DNA from: Stappia albiluteola
Lineage (GTDB): Bacteria > Pseudomonadota > Alphaproteobacteria > Rhizobiales > Stappiaceae
Assembly (NCBI RefSeq): GCF_014050225.1
Contig: NZ_JACFXV010000064.1
Span: 1-64,000, forward strand
DNA length: 64,000 bases
Direction of reading: 5' to 3'
In this document: in pieces, positions 40,846 to 49,599 of the stretch
Layout of the letters: every line of letters starts with the position of its first letter
How positions within the stretch are numbered: position 1 is the stretch's first letter
Notes under the pieces: generated by a model
What the model was told of the DNA's origin: nothing
The model's database searches: none
The model's input: only the letters and a program-made list of their open reading frames with translations
Program-made: the position numbers and the translations under genes

Positions 40846-42186
40846 TTACCGGTCAACCAGACCGAACCAGGCATAGGCGGCCTTGAGGTAGGTCCGCCGC
40901 AAGGCGGGAAGCGGAAACGGCTTAAGTCCGCCGCGCATCACGGCCGGGATGTCGCTTTCATCGATCGCGCCTGCACCAAGATCGGCGACAAGGCGGCCGG
41001 CATGACTTCCCATGGCAACGCCATTGCCGTGATAGGCGGCCGAAGCCCAGGCATTCGACCAGCCGTCTACCTTGCCAAGATATTGCGTCAGCGAGCGGGT
41101 GAGGCAGACGAGCCCGGACCAGAACCAGGGCGTCTCCACCTGCCGCCAGGCCGGGAACATGGCCTCGAAGTCGCGGCGGATCGCCTGCCGCATCTCGGCA
41201 ACCGCGGCCGGGGCGTGCGACGTGCCGCCGCGCATGCCGAACAAAAAGCGGCCGTCCGGCATCAGGCGGAAATAATGCAGCAGGTTGCGGCTGTCATAGG
41301 CCATATCGCGCCGCGTCCAGCCCTGGGCAGCGAGTGTCGCTTCGTCCATCGGCTCCGTAACGAGGATATTGGAAAAGGCCGGCAGCAGGCGGCCCGCAAG
41401 CCCCGGCACCAGATCCTCCGCACCATAGCCGTTAGTGGCGACGATCAGCCGCTTCGCCGCGATGCTGCCGGTGGCGCTGCGCAGCCGGTAGCCGTCGCCG
41501 ATGGGTTCGATACCGGTGATTTCCGACTGACCGTAAACCCGCGCGTCGGCATCGCGGACGGCCGCCAGCAGACCGGCCACGTATTTCAGCGGGTTGATTG
41601 CAAAACCGGCGGGCAGGTGCGAACCGCCATGCACGAAGGGCGCCGCGATGCCGAGACTGGCAAGCTCGTCCGGCTCGAAGAAGCGGGCGCCCTCGCTCCC
41701 CTTCCGCTTTCCGGCCTCCGCCTGCCGCCGCAGGGCATCGGCATGGCCCTTCGTATGCGCGATTTCCCATTCGCCGTCCGAATGGCGGTCGGCATCGATG
41801 CCGAATCGGTCGAGCGTGGCGGCGACGTGATCGATGGCGTCGCGCTGGCAGGCGCGATAACGCGCGGTTTCGTCCACGCCGAATTCGCGCAGCAGCGACT
41901 CTTCGGACCGCTTGGAGCCGCCGAGGCAGACGAAGCCGCCATTGCGGCCGGACGCGCCCCAGCCGGGCCGGGAACGATCGACGACAACCACCGACGCGCC
42001 GTGCGTTTCGGCGAGGCGGAGCGCCGCCGACAAGCCGGTGTAGCCAGCGCCGATCACCGCGAAATCGGCTTGCGTGTCACCATCCAGCGGCGGTGCATCG
42101 AGGCGGTCGGGCGGAACGGTCGAGTTCCAGAAATTCAGCGGATCGGGCTGAAGGTCGTAAGCGGAAGCTTCATACAGGCGGCGCAT
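40846..42186 (-). CDS. FAD-dependent amine oxidoreductase (PuuB/DAO-like)
   Basis: This protein of about 446 residues has the FAD-binding fold FAVIGAGYTGLSAALRLAE (42-60), the GWGASGRNGGFVCLG segment typical of glycine-oxidase-like enzymes (DAO family), and a C-terminal GNGVAMGSHAGRLVADL FAD contact. Length and wording fit gamma-glutamylputrescine oxidoreductase, but other amine substrates are possible. The start at 42186 has GAGAAAG upstream and lies at the fold's beginning; the open frame to 42306 is probably leader. It is divergent from the argE-like gene. Confidence 0.85.
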   Translation of the reverse strand: MRRLYEASAYDLQPDPLNFWNSTVPPDRLDAPPLDGDTQADFAVIGAGYTGLSAALRLAETHGASVVVVDRSRPGWGASGRNGGFVCLGGSKRSEESLLREFGVDETARYRACQRDAIDHVAATLDRFGIDADRHSDGEWEIAHTKGHADALRRQAEAGKRKGSEGARFFEPDELASLGIAAPFVHGGSHLPAGFAINPLKYVAGLLAAVRDADARVYGQSEITGIEPIGDGYRLRSATGSIAAKRLIVATNGYGAEDLVPGLAGRLLPAFSNILVTEPMDEATLAAQGWTRRDMAYDSRNLLHYFRLMPDGRFLFGMRGGTSHAPAAVAEMRQAIRRDFEAMFPAWRQVETPWFWSGLVCLTRSLTQYLGKVDGWSNAWASAAYHGNGVAMGSHAGRLVADLGAGAIDESDIPAVMRGGLKPFPLPALRRTYLKAAYAWFGLVDR

Positions 42187-42350
42187 GCGGTCTTTCTCGA
42201 ACTGGATCCGGCCTGTCTTATATATGCAGGAACGGCGCGTAAATTTCCCTGAAACGGCCCGCTTGCCGGTTGACCGGATGCGCACGGGAATGGAAACCTG
42301 CGCCAAACTTCCTTCTGCGAGAGATCGCGCCCCCTTACCGGACCCGTTTC

Positions 42351-43502
42351 ATGGCAATTCCCGCAAAGGACATCCTCAAGGCGCTGGTCGGCTTCGACAC
42401 GACGAGCCGCAATTCGAACCTGGAATTGATCTCCTGGGTCGAGGGTTTCCTGCACGAGCGCGGCGTCGCCGCGACCCGCATTTATGATGAAACAGGCGAA
42501 AAGGCGAACCTGCTCGCGACGATCGGACCGGCCGACCTGCCGGGCTACGTGCTGTCCGGCCACACCGACGTGGTGCCCGTGGACGGGCAGGCCTGGACGC
42601 ACGATCCCTTCGACCTTATCCAGCGCGACGGCAAGCTCTATGGCCGTGGCGCCTGCGACATGAAGGGCTTCCTCGCCTGCGTGCTGGCCAGGGTGGACGC
42701 CATGCGCGCCGCGCCTCTGAAGAAGCCCTTCCACATCGCCTTTTCCTATGACGAGGAAGTGGGCTGCAAGGGCGTGCCGACGCTCATCGAGAAGATGACG
42801 GAGACCTTGCCGGTTCCCGAAGCCTGTTTCGTCGGCGAGCCGACCGAGATGCAGGTGGTCACCGGCCACAAGGCGAAACGGTCGCTCAGGGCGATCGTGA
42901 CCGGACGCGCCTGCCATTCGTCGCTCGCGCCCGAAGGCGTCAACGCCATCGACTACGCCGCACGAATGATCGTCAGGATCAAGGAGATGTCCGACCGGCT
43001 GGAACGGGGGGCGCGCGACGAACAATATGACGTTCCCTTCTCTACCGGCCATACGGGTACGATTGCCGGCGGCACAGCGCTGAATATCGTGCCGGAACGC
43101 TGCGAATTTGCCTTCGAGTTCCGCGTGCTGCCGAACGAGGATGCCGACGCGCTGGTCGCCGAGATCAAGGATTACGCGGCAGGGCTGGAGACCGAAATGA
43201 AAGCCAGGGCGCCGGAAGCCAGCATTGCCTTCGAATGGATCTCCAATTTCCCGGGCCTCGACACTGCCGGCGACGCCGAGGTAACGCGCCTTGCCAAACG
43301 CCTTGCCGGGCACAACGACCATTCCCGCGTCGCCTATGGCACGGAAGGCGGCCTGTTCCAGTCGATGGCCGCGATTCCGACCATCGTCATCGGCCCCGGC
43401 TCGATCGTCCAGGCGCACAAGCCCGACGAATTCGTGGCGGTGAGCCAACTCGACGCCTGCGAGGCCTTCCTCGACCGGCTGATCGAAACCGCAAGCGGCT
43501 GA
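42351..43502 (+). CDS. argE: Acetylornithine deacetylase (ArgE-type M20 peptidase)
   Basis: This 383-residue M20 metalloenzyme removes the acetyl group from N-acetylornithine in arginine synthesis. Metal and catalytic motifs are present: SGHTDVVPVD (His, Asp), YGRGACDMKGF (bridging Asp), SYDEEVGCKG (catalytic Glu pair), GEPTEMQ and the final VQAHKPDEF (His). The middle dimerisation domain is complete (about 180-295). Many alphaproteobacteria use ArgJ instead and have ArgE-like paralogues with other substrates, so the symbol is a family label. It lies 12 bases before nnrU-like. Confidence 0.85.
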   Translation: MAIPAKDILKALVGFDTTSRNSNLELISWVEGFLHERGVAATRIYDETGEKANLLATIGPADLPGYVLSGHTDVVPVDGQAWTHDPFDLIQRDGKLYGRGACDMKGFLACVLARVDAMRAAPLKKPFHIAFSYDEEVGCKGVPTLIEKMTETLPVPEACFVGEPTEMQVVTGHKAKRSLRAIVTGRACHSSLAPEGVNAIDYAARMIVRIKEMSDRLERGARDEQYDVPFSTGHTGTIAGGTALNIVPERCEFAFEFRVLPNEDADALVAEIKDYAAGLETEMKARAPEASIAFEWISNFPGLDTAGDAEVTRLAKRLAGHNDHSRVAYGTEGGLFQSMAAIPTIVIGPGSIVQAHKPDEFVAVSQLDACEAFLDRLIETASG

Positions 43503-43514
43503 GGCAAGGCGGTC

Positions 43515-44192
43515 ATGACTTCGTTCCTCATCGCCATTGCCGTCTTCCTCATCGCCCATTCCCTCTCGGCCATTCGCCCGCTGCGCGCCGCCCTTGTCGA
43601 TGCGCTGGGGCTCAGGCTCTATCTCGCCGCCTACAGCCTGCTGTCGATTGGTCTTCTCGCCTGGGTCATCGTTGCTGCGCTCAACGCGCCTTATGTGGAG
43701 CTTTGGGGACAGCCCGCCTGGGCGTGGCATCCCGCGCTGACCCTTGCCGGCCTTGGCGTGTTCCTGGCTGTCTACGGCCTCGTGCGGCCCAATCCGCTGT
43801 CCGTCTCGCTCAATCCGGCCGCCTTCAACGTCGCCCGGCCCGGCCTGATCGCCTGGTGCCGCCATCCGGTGATGATCGGCTTCGTGCTCTGGGGCCTCGG
43901 TCATCTGTTGATCAACGGCGACGTCGTGCTCGTGATCCTGTTCGGCGCCATGACCCTCTTTGCCGCCTTCGGCATGAAGGTCGTCAACCGCAGGATCGCC
44001 GGCCGGCTCGGGGCCGACCATGTAGCCGCTCTCTTGTCCAATATCGGCAGGGCCCGGCGGGCCAAGCGCTTCTGGCAGCTCTTTTCGGTCTGGGATGCCG
44101 TTGCCGCTGCCGCCGGCATCGCTGCCGTCCTGATGCTGCTGGGTGGCCTGCATCTGGCGCTGTTCGGCGCCGATCCCCTTGCCGGGGCGTAG
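43515..44192 (+). CDS. NnrU-family membrane protein
   Basis: This 225-residue protein has six or seven helices and the NnrU motif regions FLIAHSLSAIRPLRAALV at the start and GLIAWCRHPVMIGFVLWGLGHLLINGD in the middle. NnrU is linked to nitric oxide metabolism in denitrifiers, and the family overlaps with the isoprenylcysteine-methyltransferase-like NnrU/MddA superfamily. No denitrification genes are near. It probably shares a transcript with the argE-like gene. Confidence 0.85.
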   Translation: MTSFLIAIAVFLIAHSLSAIRPLRAALVDALGLRLYLAAYSLLSIGLLAWVIVAALNAPYVELWGQPAWAWHPALTLAGLGVFLAVYGLVRPNPLSVSLNPAAFNVARPGLIAWCRHPVMIGFVLWGLGHLLINGDVVLVILFGAMTLFAAFGMKVVNRRIAGRLGADHVAALLSNIGRARRAKRFWQLFSVWDAVAAAAGIAAVLMLLGGLHLALFGADPLAGA

Positions 44193-44263
44193 CGGCGAAA
44201 AATACTGAAATCGGTCCGCGCTTGCGGCTAGACTACTGCCGCCGAAGAAAAAGCGGGGGCGGC

Positions 44264-44878
44264 ATGAGCGAGCGGCTGACGAAGGTCCATTCCGAAATCG
44301 ACGCGGCGAACGGCGCCGATCCGAACCTGATCGAGGTGGACGGAGAAGCGCGGCCGGCCGAACAGGTCTACGGCGAGCGCATGTCCGGCTGGCTCGACCG
44401 CTTCGCGCCGGACGCGAACGAACTGGTGCGGATCGCCGTGCGCGCCCAGCATCTGGAGCGCTTCCGCCTGCCCCGCTCGGCCTACCCCATGGACAAGCCC
44501 GGCTATCACCGCTGGCGCAACGAGCAGAAGCGCCGCCACGCCGAGCGCATCGCCGGAATCATGACCGCCAATGGATATACGTCCGAGGAGGCGGAGCGCG
44601 TGGCGTCGATCGTGCGCAAGGAGAACCTGAAGCGCGATCCGGACGTGCAACTGCTGGAAGATGTCGCCTGTCTCGTCTTCATGCAGTTTTATTTCGCTTC
44701 CTTCGCCAGGGACCACGAAGCCGACAAGATTGTCGGCATCGTTGCCAGGACGTGGGTGAAAATGTCGGAAAAGGCGCATGAGGCGGCCCTTGCGCTGCCC
44801 CTGCCCGAGGATCTCGCACCCCTGGTCCACCGGGGGATCGCGCAGGCAACCGGCACCGTCGTCCATGAGGCGCAATGA
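44264..44878 (+). CDS. DUF4202 protein
   Basis: This 204-residue helical protein matches DUF4202: AQHLERFRLPRSAYPMDKPG, then YHRWRNEQKRRHAERIAGIM and QLLEDVACLVFMQFYF. The His, Arg and acid pattern suggests an HD-like or metal-binding helical fold, though this is unproven. Homologues are often found near sulfur assimilation and sirohaem genes. Here the next gene is CbiX-like, which supports a link to tetrapyrrole chelation or sulfite reduction (inference). A G-rich ribosome site precedes the ATG. Confidence 0.8.
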   Translation: MSERLTKVHSEIDAANGADPNLIEVDGEARPAEQVYGERMSGWLDRFAPDANELVRIAVRAQHLERFRLPRSAYPMDKPGYHRWRNEQKRRHAERIAGIMTANGYTSEEAERVASIVRKENLKRDPDVQLLEDVACLVFMQFYFASFARDHEADKIVGIVARTWVKMSEKAHEAALALPLPEDLAPLVHRGIAQATGTVVHEAQ

Positions 44879-44902
44879 GCGGAGAAAGGACTGGCCGACC
44901 CG

Positions 44903-45676
44903 ATGCAGCAAGCCCATTCGCCCCATTCCAAGCAACCGGCCCACGCCAACTCCAACGTGGACCCGGCCGATCAAAGGCCCGTTCTTCTGCTTGTGGCGCA
45001 TGGCGCGGGCGATTTTCCTGGCGCCAACGACGGCATCGTGGCGCTTGCCAGCCGCATCGGCGGCCGCCTGCCGGAGCTGGATGTCCGCACGGCAGTGTTG
45101 AACGGCAGGCCCGACGTCGAGGCGGTCGTTCGCGACATCGGGCCGGACCGCGACGTCACCGTCTATCCGCATTTCCTGTCCGACGGCTATTTCGTCCGCG
45201 ATGCCCTGCCCAAACGCCTTGCCGGGTTGAGGCAGCCGGTGCGCATGCTTTCCCCGCTCGGCCTGATGCCGGGCCTTGCCTCGATTGCCGCCCATGCGCT
45301 TCGCAGGGCGCTCGGGCCCGGCGCATTGCCGCCGATCGTCGTGGTGTCGCATGGATCGGCGGTGGGAGCGCGGCCGCGCGGCGCGACGCTTTCCTTCGCC
45401 AAGTCGCTGCGTCGCGCCCTTGGCGGACCGCAGATGGCCTGCACCTTCCTGGAGGAAGAACCGCTCTTCGAGGAGAAGCTTGGCGCGATCGAGAAGGACG
45501 CGGCGGTGATCCGCTTTTTTGCCGCCAATGGTGGCCATGCGGAGATCGACGTCGCCAAGGAGCTGCGCAAGCGCGGCCATACCGGCTTCGTCTCCGATCC
45601 GGTGGGCCTGATGCCGGGCGTCGGCGAACTGGTCGCCCGCAACGCCAGGTCGGCGGAACGCCGGTCGGGTCTCTGA
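44903..45676 (+). CDS. CbiX/sirohydrochlorin-chelatase-family protein
   Basis: This 257-residue protein has the chelatase fold: LLLVAHGAGDFPGAN (28-42) with metal His34, TVYPHFLSDGYFVRDALP (the second conserved His region), and a repeated half with VVVSHGSAVGARP. The duplicated HG motifs fit a two-lobed CbiX-like protein. It would insert iron or cobalt into sirohydrochlorin, or serve as a relative with other function. It starts 24 bases after the DUF4202 gene and likely shares its transcript. Confidence 0.75.
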   Translation: MQQAHSPHSKQPAHANSNVDPADQRPVLLLVAHGAGDFPGANDGIVALASRIGGRLPELDVRTAVLNGRPDVEAVVRDIGPDRDVTVYPHFLSDGYFVRDALPKRLAGLRQPVRMLSPLGLMPGLASIAAHALRRALGPGALPPIVVVSHGSAVGARPRGATLSFAKSLRRALGGPQMACTFLEEEPLFEEKLGAIEKDAAVIRFFAANGGHAEIDVAKELRKRGHTGFVSDPVGLMPGVGELVARNARSAERRSGL

Positions 45677-45709
45677 AATCGATAGCCGGCCAAATCTCTT
45701 GCGTTTCAC

Positions 45710-45724
45710 GAACGAAACAAGAAC
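45710..45724. promoter_or_regulatory. Alphaproteobacterial SOS (LexA) box
   Basis: GAAC-GAAACAA-GAAC is an exact match to the alphaproteobacterial LexA consensus GAAC-N7-GAAC. It lies 24 bases upstream of the mmcB start, in the promoter position. mmcB is a known damage-inducible gene in Caulobacter, so site and gene agree. Confidence 0.8.
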
Positions 45725-45748
45725 AATGCCTGCGCAGGAAGGTACGCC

Positions 45749-46240
45749 ATGACCGTGAACCGCATCAGGCTGGAGGATCCGCTCGCCGACGGGCGTCAGT
45801 CGCTGACCGCGCAGATGGTCTGGCGCGGGACCGCGCGACTGCTGCGCCAGATGGGCTTTGCCAGCGTGGGCGAACTGACGCTCGCCTCCGGGCGTCGGGC
45901 GGATCTCGCCGCCCTCGGGCCCAAGGGGGATCTTTGGATCATCGAGGTGAAATCCTCCCTTGCCGACTTCCGCTCCGACCATAAATGGCCGGATTACAGG
46001 GATTTCTGCGACCGCTTCTTCTTCGCAAGCCATGCCGGCGTGCCACAGGAGGTCTTTCCGCAGGAAGCCGGGCTGATCCTGTCCGATGGCTATTTTGCCG
46101 AGATTTTACGTGAGGCGCCGGAGCATCGCCTGGCCGGCGCGAGGCGAAAGGCCGTCACGTTGCGCTTCGCCCAGGCCGCCGCCCACCGCCTGCACGATGC
46201 ACTCGATCCGGACGGCAGGGCCGACCTTTCGGGGTATTGA
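45749..46240 (+). CDS. mmcB: MmcB-family DNA repair protein
   Basis: This 163-residue nuclease-fold protein matches MmcB: the PD-(D/E)XK-like core appears as GRRADLAALGPKGDLWIIEV followed by KSS, with Asp50 region, Glu69 and Lys71 as the D-ExK triad. HKWPDYRDFCDRFFFA and PEEVFP-type segments follow. MmcB was described in Caulobacter as a LexA-controlled mutagenesis/repair protein. An SOS box lies just upstream, and AGGAAGG precedes the ATG by seven bases, so damage-induced expression is well supported. Confidence 0.9.
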   Translation: MTVNRIRLEDPLADGRQSLTAQMVWRGTARLLRQMGFASVGELTLASGRRADLAALGPKGDLWIIEVKSSLADFRSDHKWPDYRDFCDRFFFASHAGVPQEVFPQEAGLILSDGYFAEILREAPEHRLAGARRKAVTLRFAQAAAHRLHDALDPDGRADLSGY

Positions 46241-46251
46241 TCAGACAGCCG

Positions 46252-46809
46252 TTATCTCGGCGCGCGCTTGGCGAGGATGCGCTGCAGGGTGCGGCGGTGC
46301 ATGTTGAGGCGGCGCGCCGTCTCCGAGACATTGCGGTCGCACAATTCGTAGATGCGCTGGATATGCTCCCAGCGGACCCTGTCGGCGGACATCGGATTTT
46401 CCGGCAAGGGTGCCCTTTCGCCGCCATCGCGCGTGAGTGCCGCGTAGATGTCGTCGGCATCGGCCGGTTTGGCGAGATAGTCGATGGCGCCGAGTTTCAC
46501 CGCCGTAACCGCGGTCGCGATATTGCCGTAGCCGGTCAGGATGATGGCCTTGGCATCCGGACGCCTTTCGCGAAGCGCCTCGATCACGTCCAGGCCGCTG
46601 CCGTCCTCAAGACGCATGTCGACCACCGCGTAGGCCGGCGGTGCGCTCCGCACTTTCTCTATCGCCTCCCGGACACTTCCGGCCGTATCGGTTTCGAACC
46701 CCCGCTTTTCCATGGCCCGCGCCAGCCGCTGCTGAAAGGCGTGATCGTCATCGACGATCAGCAGCCTCAGATCCTGCGCACCTTCTTCGGGGCTTTGCGG
46801 ATTGGTCAT
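46252..46809 (-). CDS. actR: ActR/RegA/PrrA-type response regulator
   Basis: This 185-residue regulator has a receiver with phosphoacceptor Asp64 (VVDMRLEDGSG), the acid pair at 20-22 and the switch Thr/Lys at LTGYGN and LAKPAD. A Pro-rich linker follows (PLPENPM). The C-terminal Fis-type helix-turn-helix NVSETARRLNMHRRTLQRIL (159-178) is the hallmark of the RegA group. It controls redox, carbon and nitrogen pathways with its kinase, encoded 75 bp upstream on the same strand. Confidence 0.92.
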   Translation of the reverse strand: MTNPQSPEEGAQDLRLLIVDDDHAFQQRLARAMEKRGFETDTAGSVREAIEKVRSAPPAYAVVDMRLEDGSGLDVIEALRERRPDAKAIILTGYGNIATAVTAVKLGAIDYLAKPADADDIYAALTRDGGERAPLPENPMSADRVRWEHIQRIYELCDRNVSETARRLNMHRRTLQRILAKRAPR

Positions 46810-46884
46810 GGGCTTCCCGCGATCCTTCCTGAGATTTCGGCGGCCGCTCGCGCCGGCGGCCAGGTTGGAGACATTCTAAAAGCG

Positions 46885-48279
46885 TTATAGGTCTGCCGCG
46901 CTGCCCTGCAAAGACCCTGCTTTCGGCTCGGCCTGCGCCAATTTGCCCGCCCCTTCCTCATCGAGGCCGGCAGCGTCCATGGCCGCGCGTGGCCAGGAGA
47001 CGGTAACGATGGCGCCCTTGTCAGGCGCGCGCCGGTTATCGATGAGAAGCTTGGCGCCGGTCCGCTCCAGCAGCGTCTTGGCGATGAAGAAGCCGAGGCC
47101 CAGTCCGCCGGCGCGCTCGGCCTCGTCGCTGCGGATGTCGCGCAGCCGGCCGCGCGCCGTCACATAGGGCTCTCCGAGCTTCGCCAGCACGTCCGCGGCA
47201 AATCCCGGCCCATCGTCGGCGATCACGACGCGCACCGAACCCGTGTCCCAGCGACCCTTCACCTCCACGGTGCTTTCGGCGAAATCGACCGCATTTTCCA
47301 GAAGGTTGCCGAGCCCGTAGTGGATCGCGGGGTTGCGGATGCCGACGGGCTCCGGCCCCTCGCCCTTCATGTCCACCTTCACGGCGATACCGAAATCGCG
47401 GCTCGGTGCCACCACCTCCTCGACAAGCTGCGACAGCGGCATGCGGTGGAAATGCCGGTCGTCCCGGTCGGACAGCGAAGTCAGCTTGGCGAGGATCTCC
47501 CGGCAGCGCTCGGCCTGCGAGCGGATCAGCGCCACGTCTTCGGCAAGCGGATCGCCGTCCGCAATCTCGCTGGCGAGTTCCTTGGCCGTCAGGAAGATGG
47601 TGGCAAGCGGCGTGCCGAGTTCATGGGCCGCGGCGGCCGCAAGCCCGTCCAGCGCGTTGAGATGCTGCTCGCGCGCAAGCACCAGTTCGCTGGCCGCAAG
47701 CGCATCGGCAAGCTGGCGCGCTTCCTCGGCAACGCGGAAGGCATAGGCAGCCATGAAGGCGAGCGAGCAGACCAGCGCGGTCCACACGCCGAAGGCATAG
47801 ACCGGGGGCAGGAAGAACGTCTCCCCTACCGGCCAGGGCAGCGGCAGGTGAACGACCGCCACCACACTGGCAATGCCGGCAGCCAGGAGCCCGAGCAGGA
47901 TCGTCTTGTGGGCCGACAGGCCGGTGGCGGAGATCATCACCGGGGCAAGCAGCAGGAAGGCGAACGGATTGCCGAGCCCGCCCGTGAGATACAGGAGCCC
48001 CCCCATCTGGAACAGATCGTAGCCGAGTTGCACCGCGGCCATGCGCTCCGAAAGCCGGCGGGTTTCGGGCGAGAGGATCTTCAGCACGATATTGAGCCAG
48101 CCAGACAACGCCACCAGCGCGAAGCAGAAACCGAGGCGGACGGGATAGCCGAGACCGAAATGCACGACGAGCAGCGCCACCGTCTGGCCGGCGACCGCAA
48201 GCCAGCGCAACCGCACCAGGGTATCGAGCTTCAGGCGCCGGTGCGGCAGTCTCAGGTCGTCGTCGATGGTTTCAAGCAT
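46885..48279 (-). CDS. actS: ActS/RegB/PrrB-type redox sensor kinase
   Basis: This 464-residue kinase has six N-terminal helices with the quinone-site motif GGLGNPF (100-106), an H-box with His219 in AAAHELGTPLATI, and an ATP domain with N-box NLLENAVDFAE, DDGPGF and GGLGLGFFIAK. These features define RegB-type sensors that read ubiquinone redox state. The start at 48279 fits RegB length; the longer frame to 48381 lacks support. The pair actS-actR is typical of Rhizobiales. Confidence 0.9.
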   Translation of the reverse strand: MLETIDDDLRLPHRRLKLDTLVRLRWLAVAGQTVALLVVHFGLGYPVRLGFCFALVALSGWLNIVLKILSPETRRLSERMAAVQLGYDLFQMGGLLYLTGGLGNPFAFLLLAPVMISATGLSAHKTILLGLLAAGIASVVAVVHLPLPWPVGETFFLPPVYAFGVWTALVCSLAFMAAYAFRVAEEARQLADALAASELVLAREQHLNALDGLAAAAAHELGTPLATIFLTAKELASEIADGDPLAEDVALIRSQAERCREILAKLTSLSDRDDRHFHRMPLSQLVEEVVAPSRDFGIAVKVDMKGEGPEPVGIRNPAIHYGLGNLLENAVDFAESTVEVKGRWDTGSVRVVIADDGPGFAADVLAKLGEPYVTARGRLRDIRSDEAERAGGLGLGFFIAKTLLERTGAKLLIDNRRAPDKGAIVTVSWPRAAMDAAGLDEEGAGKLAQAEPKAGSLQGSAADL

Positions 48280-48492
48280 GGGATGTCCAGCGGCGGGTTG
48301 TGTTGCGGCTTTGCCGGCAAGATGCGACAGTGCGCACACAATAGCCGTCGGCAGCCGGCAGGGCGAGAGCCGGCCGGCCATTCAAGACTTGTGTGCTAGC
48401 CGCCGCCCATGGTAGCCAGCCACGGGCCTTCGACCGCGCGCCGAAGCTTGCCGATCTATTCTGGAAATTCACCGCAGACGGGACGATTGACT

Positions 48493-49002
48493 ATGACCGA
48501 TACCAATGACGCTGCCGCCGCCGGCAGCGCGGGGCAGGCAAACGAAGCGCCGGGGATGAAGATCCTCGCCCAGTACATCAAGGACCTGTCGTTCGAAAAC
48601 CCGAATGCGCCGCATTCGCTCCAGCCGCAGGGCCAGCCGAAGCTCGACGTGAACGTGAACGTCAACGCGACCCCCTATAACGACAGCCAGTTCGAGGTGG
48701 TGTTGTCGCTGAGCGCCACTGCCTCCAACGACAATACGACGCTGTTCGCCGTGGAGCTGGTCTATGCCGGCCTGATGCGCGTCACAGGCGTGCCGCAGGA
48801 GCATCTGCACCCCTTCGTGCTTATCGAATGCCCGCGCATGCTGTTTCCCTTCGCGCGCAATATCCTGGCCGATGCGACCCGCAACGGCGGCTTCCCGCCT
48901 CTGATGCTCGACCCGATCGACTTCGCCGCACTCTATCGGCAGAACCTTGCCAACGCGCAGGCGCAGGCCGCCGCCCAGCCGGGTCAGGGCCAGGTCAACT
49001 GA
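48493..49002 (+). CDS. secB: Protein-export chaperone SecB
   Basis: This 169-residue chaperone keeps preproteins unfolded and hands them to SecA. Family segments are ILAQYIKDLSFENPNAP, VEVVLSLSATA-type strand, ELVYAGLMRVTGV, and RMLFPFARNILADATRNGGFPPLMLDPIDF. The acidic start and Gln/Ala-rich tail are typical of alphaproteobacterial SecB. It is divergent from actS and is followed by a strong terminator. Confidence 0.96.
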   Translation: MTDTNDAAAAGSAGQANEAPGMKILAQYIKDLSFENPNAPHSLQPQGQPKLDVNVNVNATPYNDSQFEVVLSLSATASNDNTTLFAVELVYAGLMRVTGVPQEHLHPFVLIECPRMLFPFARNILADATRNGGFPPLMLDPIDFAALYRQNLANAQAQAAAQPGQGQVN

Positions 49003-49026
49003 GCCGCACTTCGGCATGAACAAACG

Positions 49027-49060
49027 AAAAGGCCGCGGTCTCCCGGGACCGCGGCCTTTT
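49027..49060. terminator. Bidirectional intrinsic terminator after secB
   Basis: A perfect 14-bp stem, AAAAGGCCGCGGTC (49027-49040) with GACCGCGGCCTTTT (49047-49060), closes a 6-nt loop and runs into T's on the plus strand and, by symmetry, on the minus strand. It serves secB and the convergent DUF2852 gene. Confidence 0.92.
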
Positions 49061-49085
49061 TCATGTTACCCGGGTTACGGTCGGG

Positions 49086-49487
49086 TCAGGCCTCCGATGG
49101 CTTGCGGCCCCGGCTGGCCATGAAGCGGTCGAATTCCTCCTGATCGCGCGCTCGGCGCAGCTCGCGCAGGAATTCGTCGAATTCGGCCCGCATTTCGTCA
49201 AGGCGGGCGCGCTCTTCCTCGAGCCGCTTCAGTTCCCGCTCGCGATAATCGTCGAAGGCAGCGTTCCCGGTGCGGCGCCAATGCGCCGGCCCCTGTCTCG
49301 CCGCATTGCCGAGAGGGCTTGCATCCCATTGGTCACGCGCGTCGCGCGCCATGGCGTGAAAACGGTCTCCCCACAGGATATAGGCAAGCATCGCGAGGCC
49401 GAGCGGCCAAAAGACGATGAAACCCAACACCATCAGACCGATGGTCATCGGGCTCCAGCCGGGCTTGATCGCAGAACAACTTGTCAT
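49086..49487 (-). CDS. DUF2852 membrane protein
   Basis: This protein of about 133 residues has one helix (WSPMTIGLMVLGFIVFWPLG then LAMLAYILWG) and a long charged coiled-coil C-terminal tail (REREL ... EFLRELRRARDQEEF). It matches DUF2852, a family largely confined to Alphaproteobacteria and of unknown function. The ATG at 49487 is preferred because AAAGGA precedes it at seven bases; the longer frame begins with TTG at 49514. Confidence 0.85.
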   Translation of the reverse strand: MTSCSAIKPGWSPMTIGLMVLGFIVFWPLGLAMLAYILWGDRFHAMARDARDQWDASPLGNAARQGPAHWRRTGNAAFDDYRERELKRLEEERARLDEMRAEFDEFLRELRRARDQEEFDRFMASRGRKPSEA

Positions 49488-49599
49488 CGTCGCGTCCTTT
49501 GCATCCCTTCCCAAACGTCAACTACTTAACGCAGGTGGTCGCGGATGCCGACGATTTCAAGGTTTGCGCAGCGTAAAGCGATGCTGCGCCGCGCCATGG

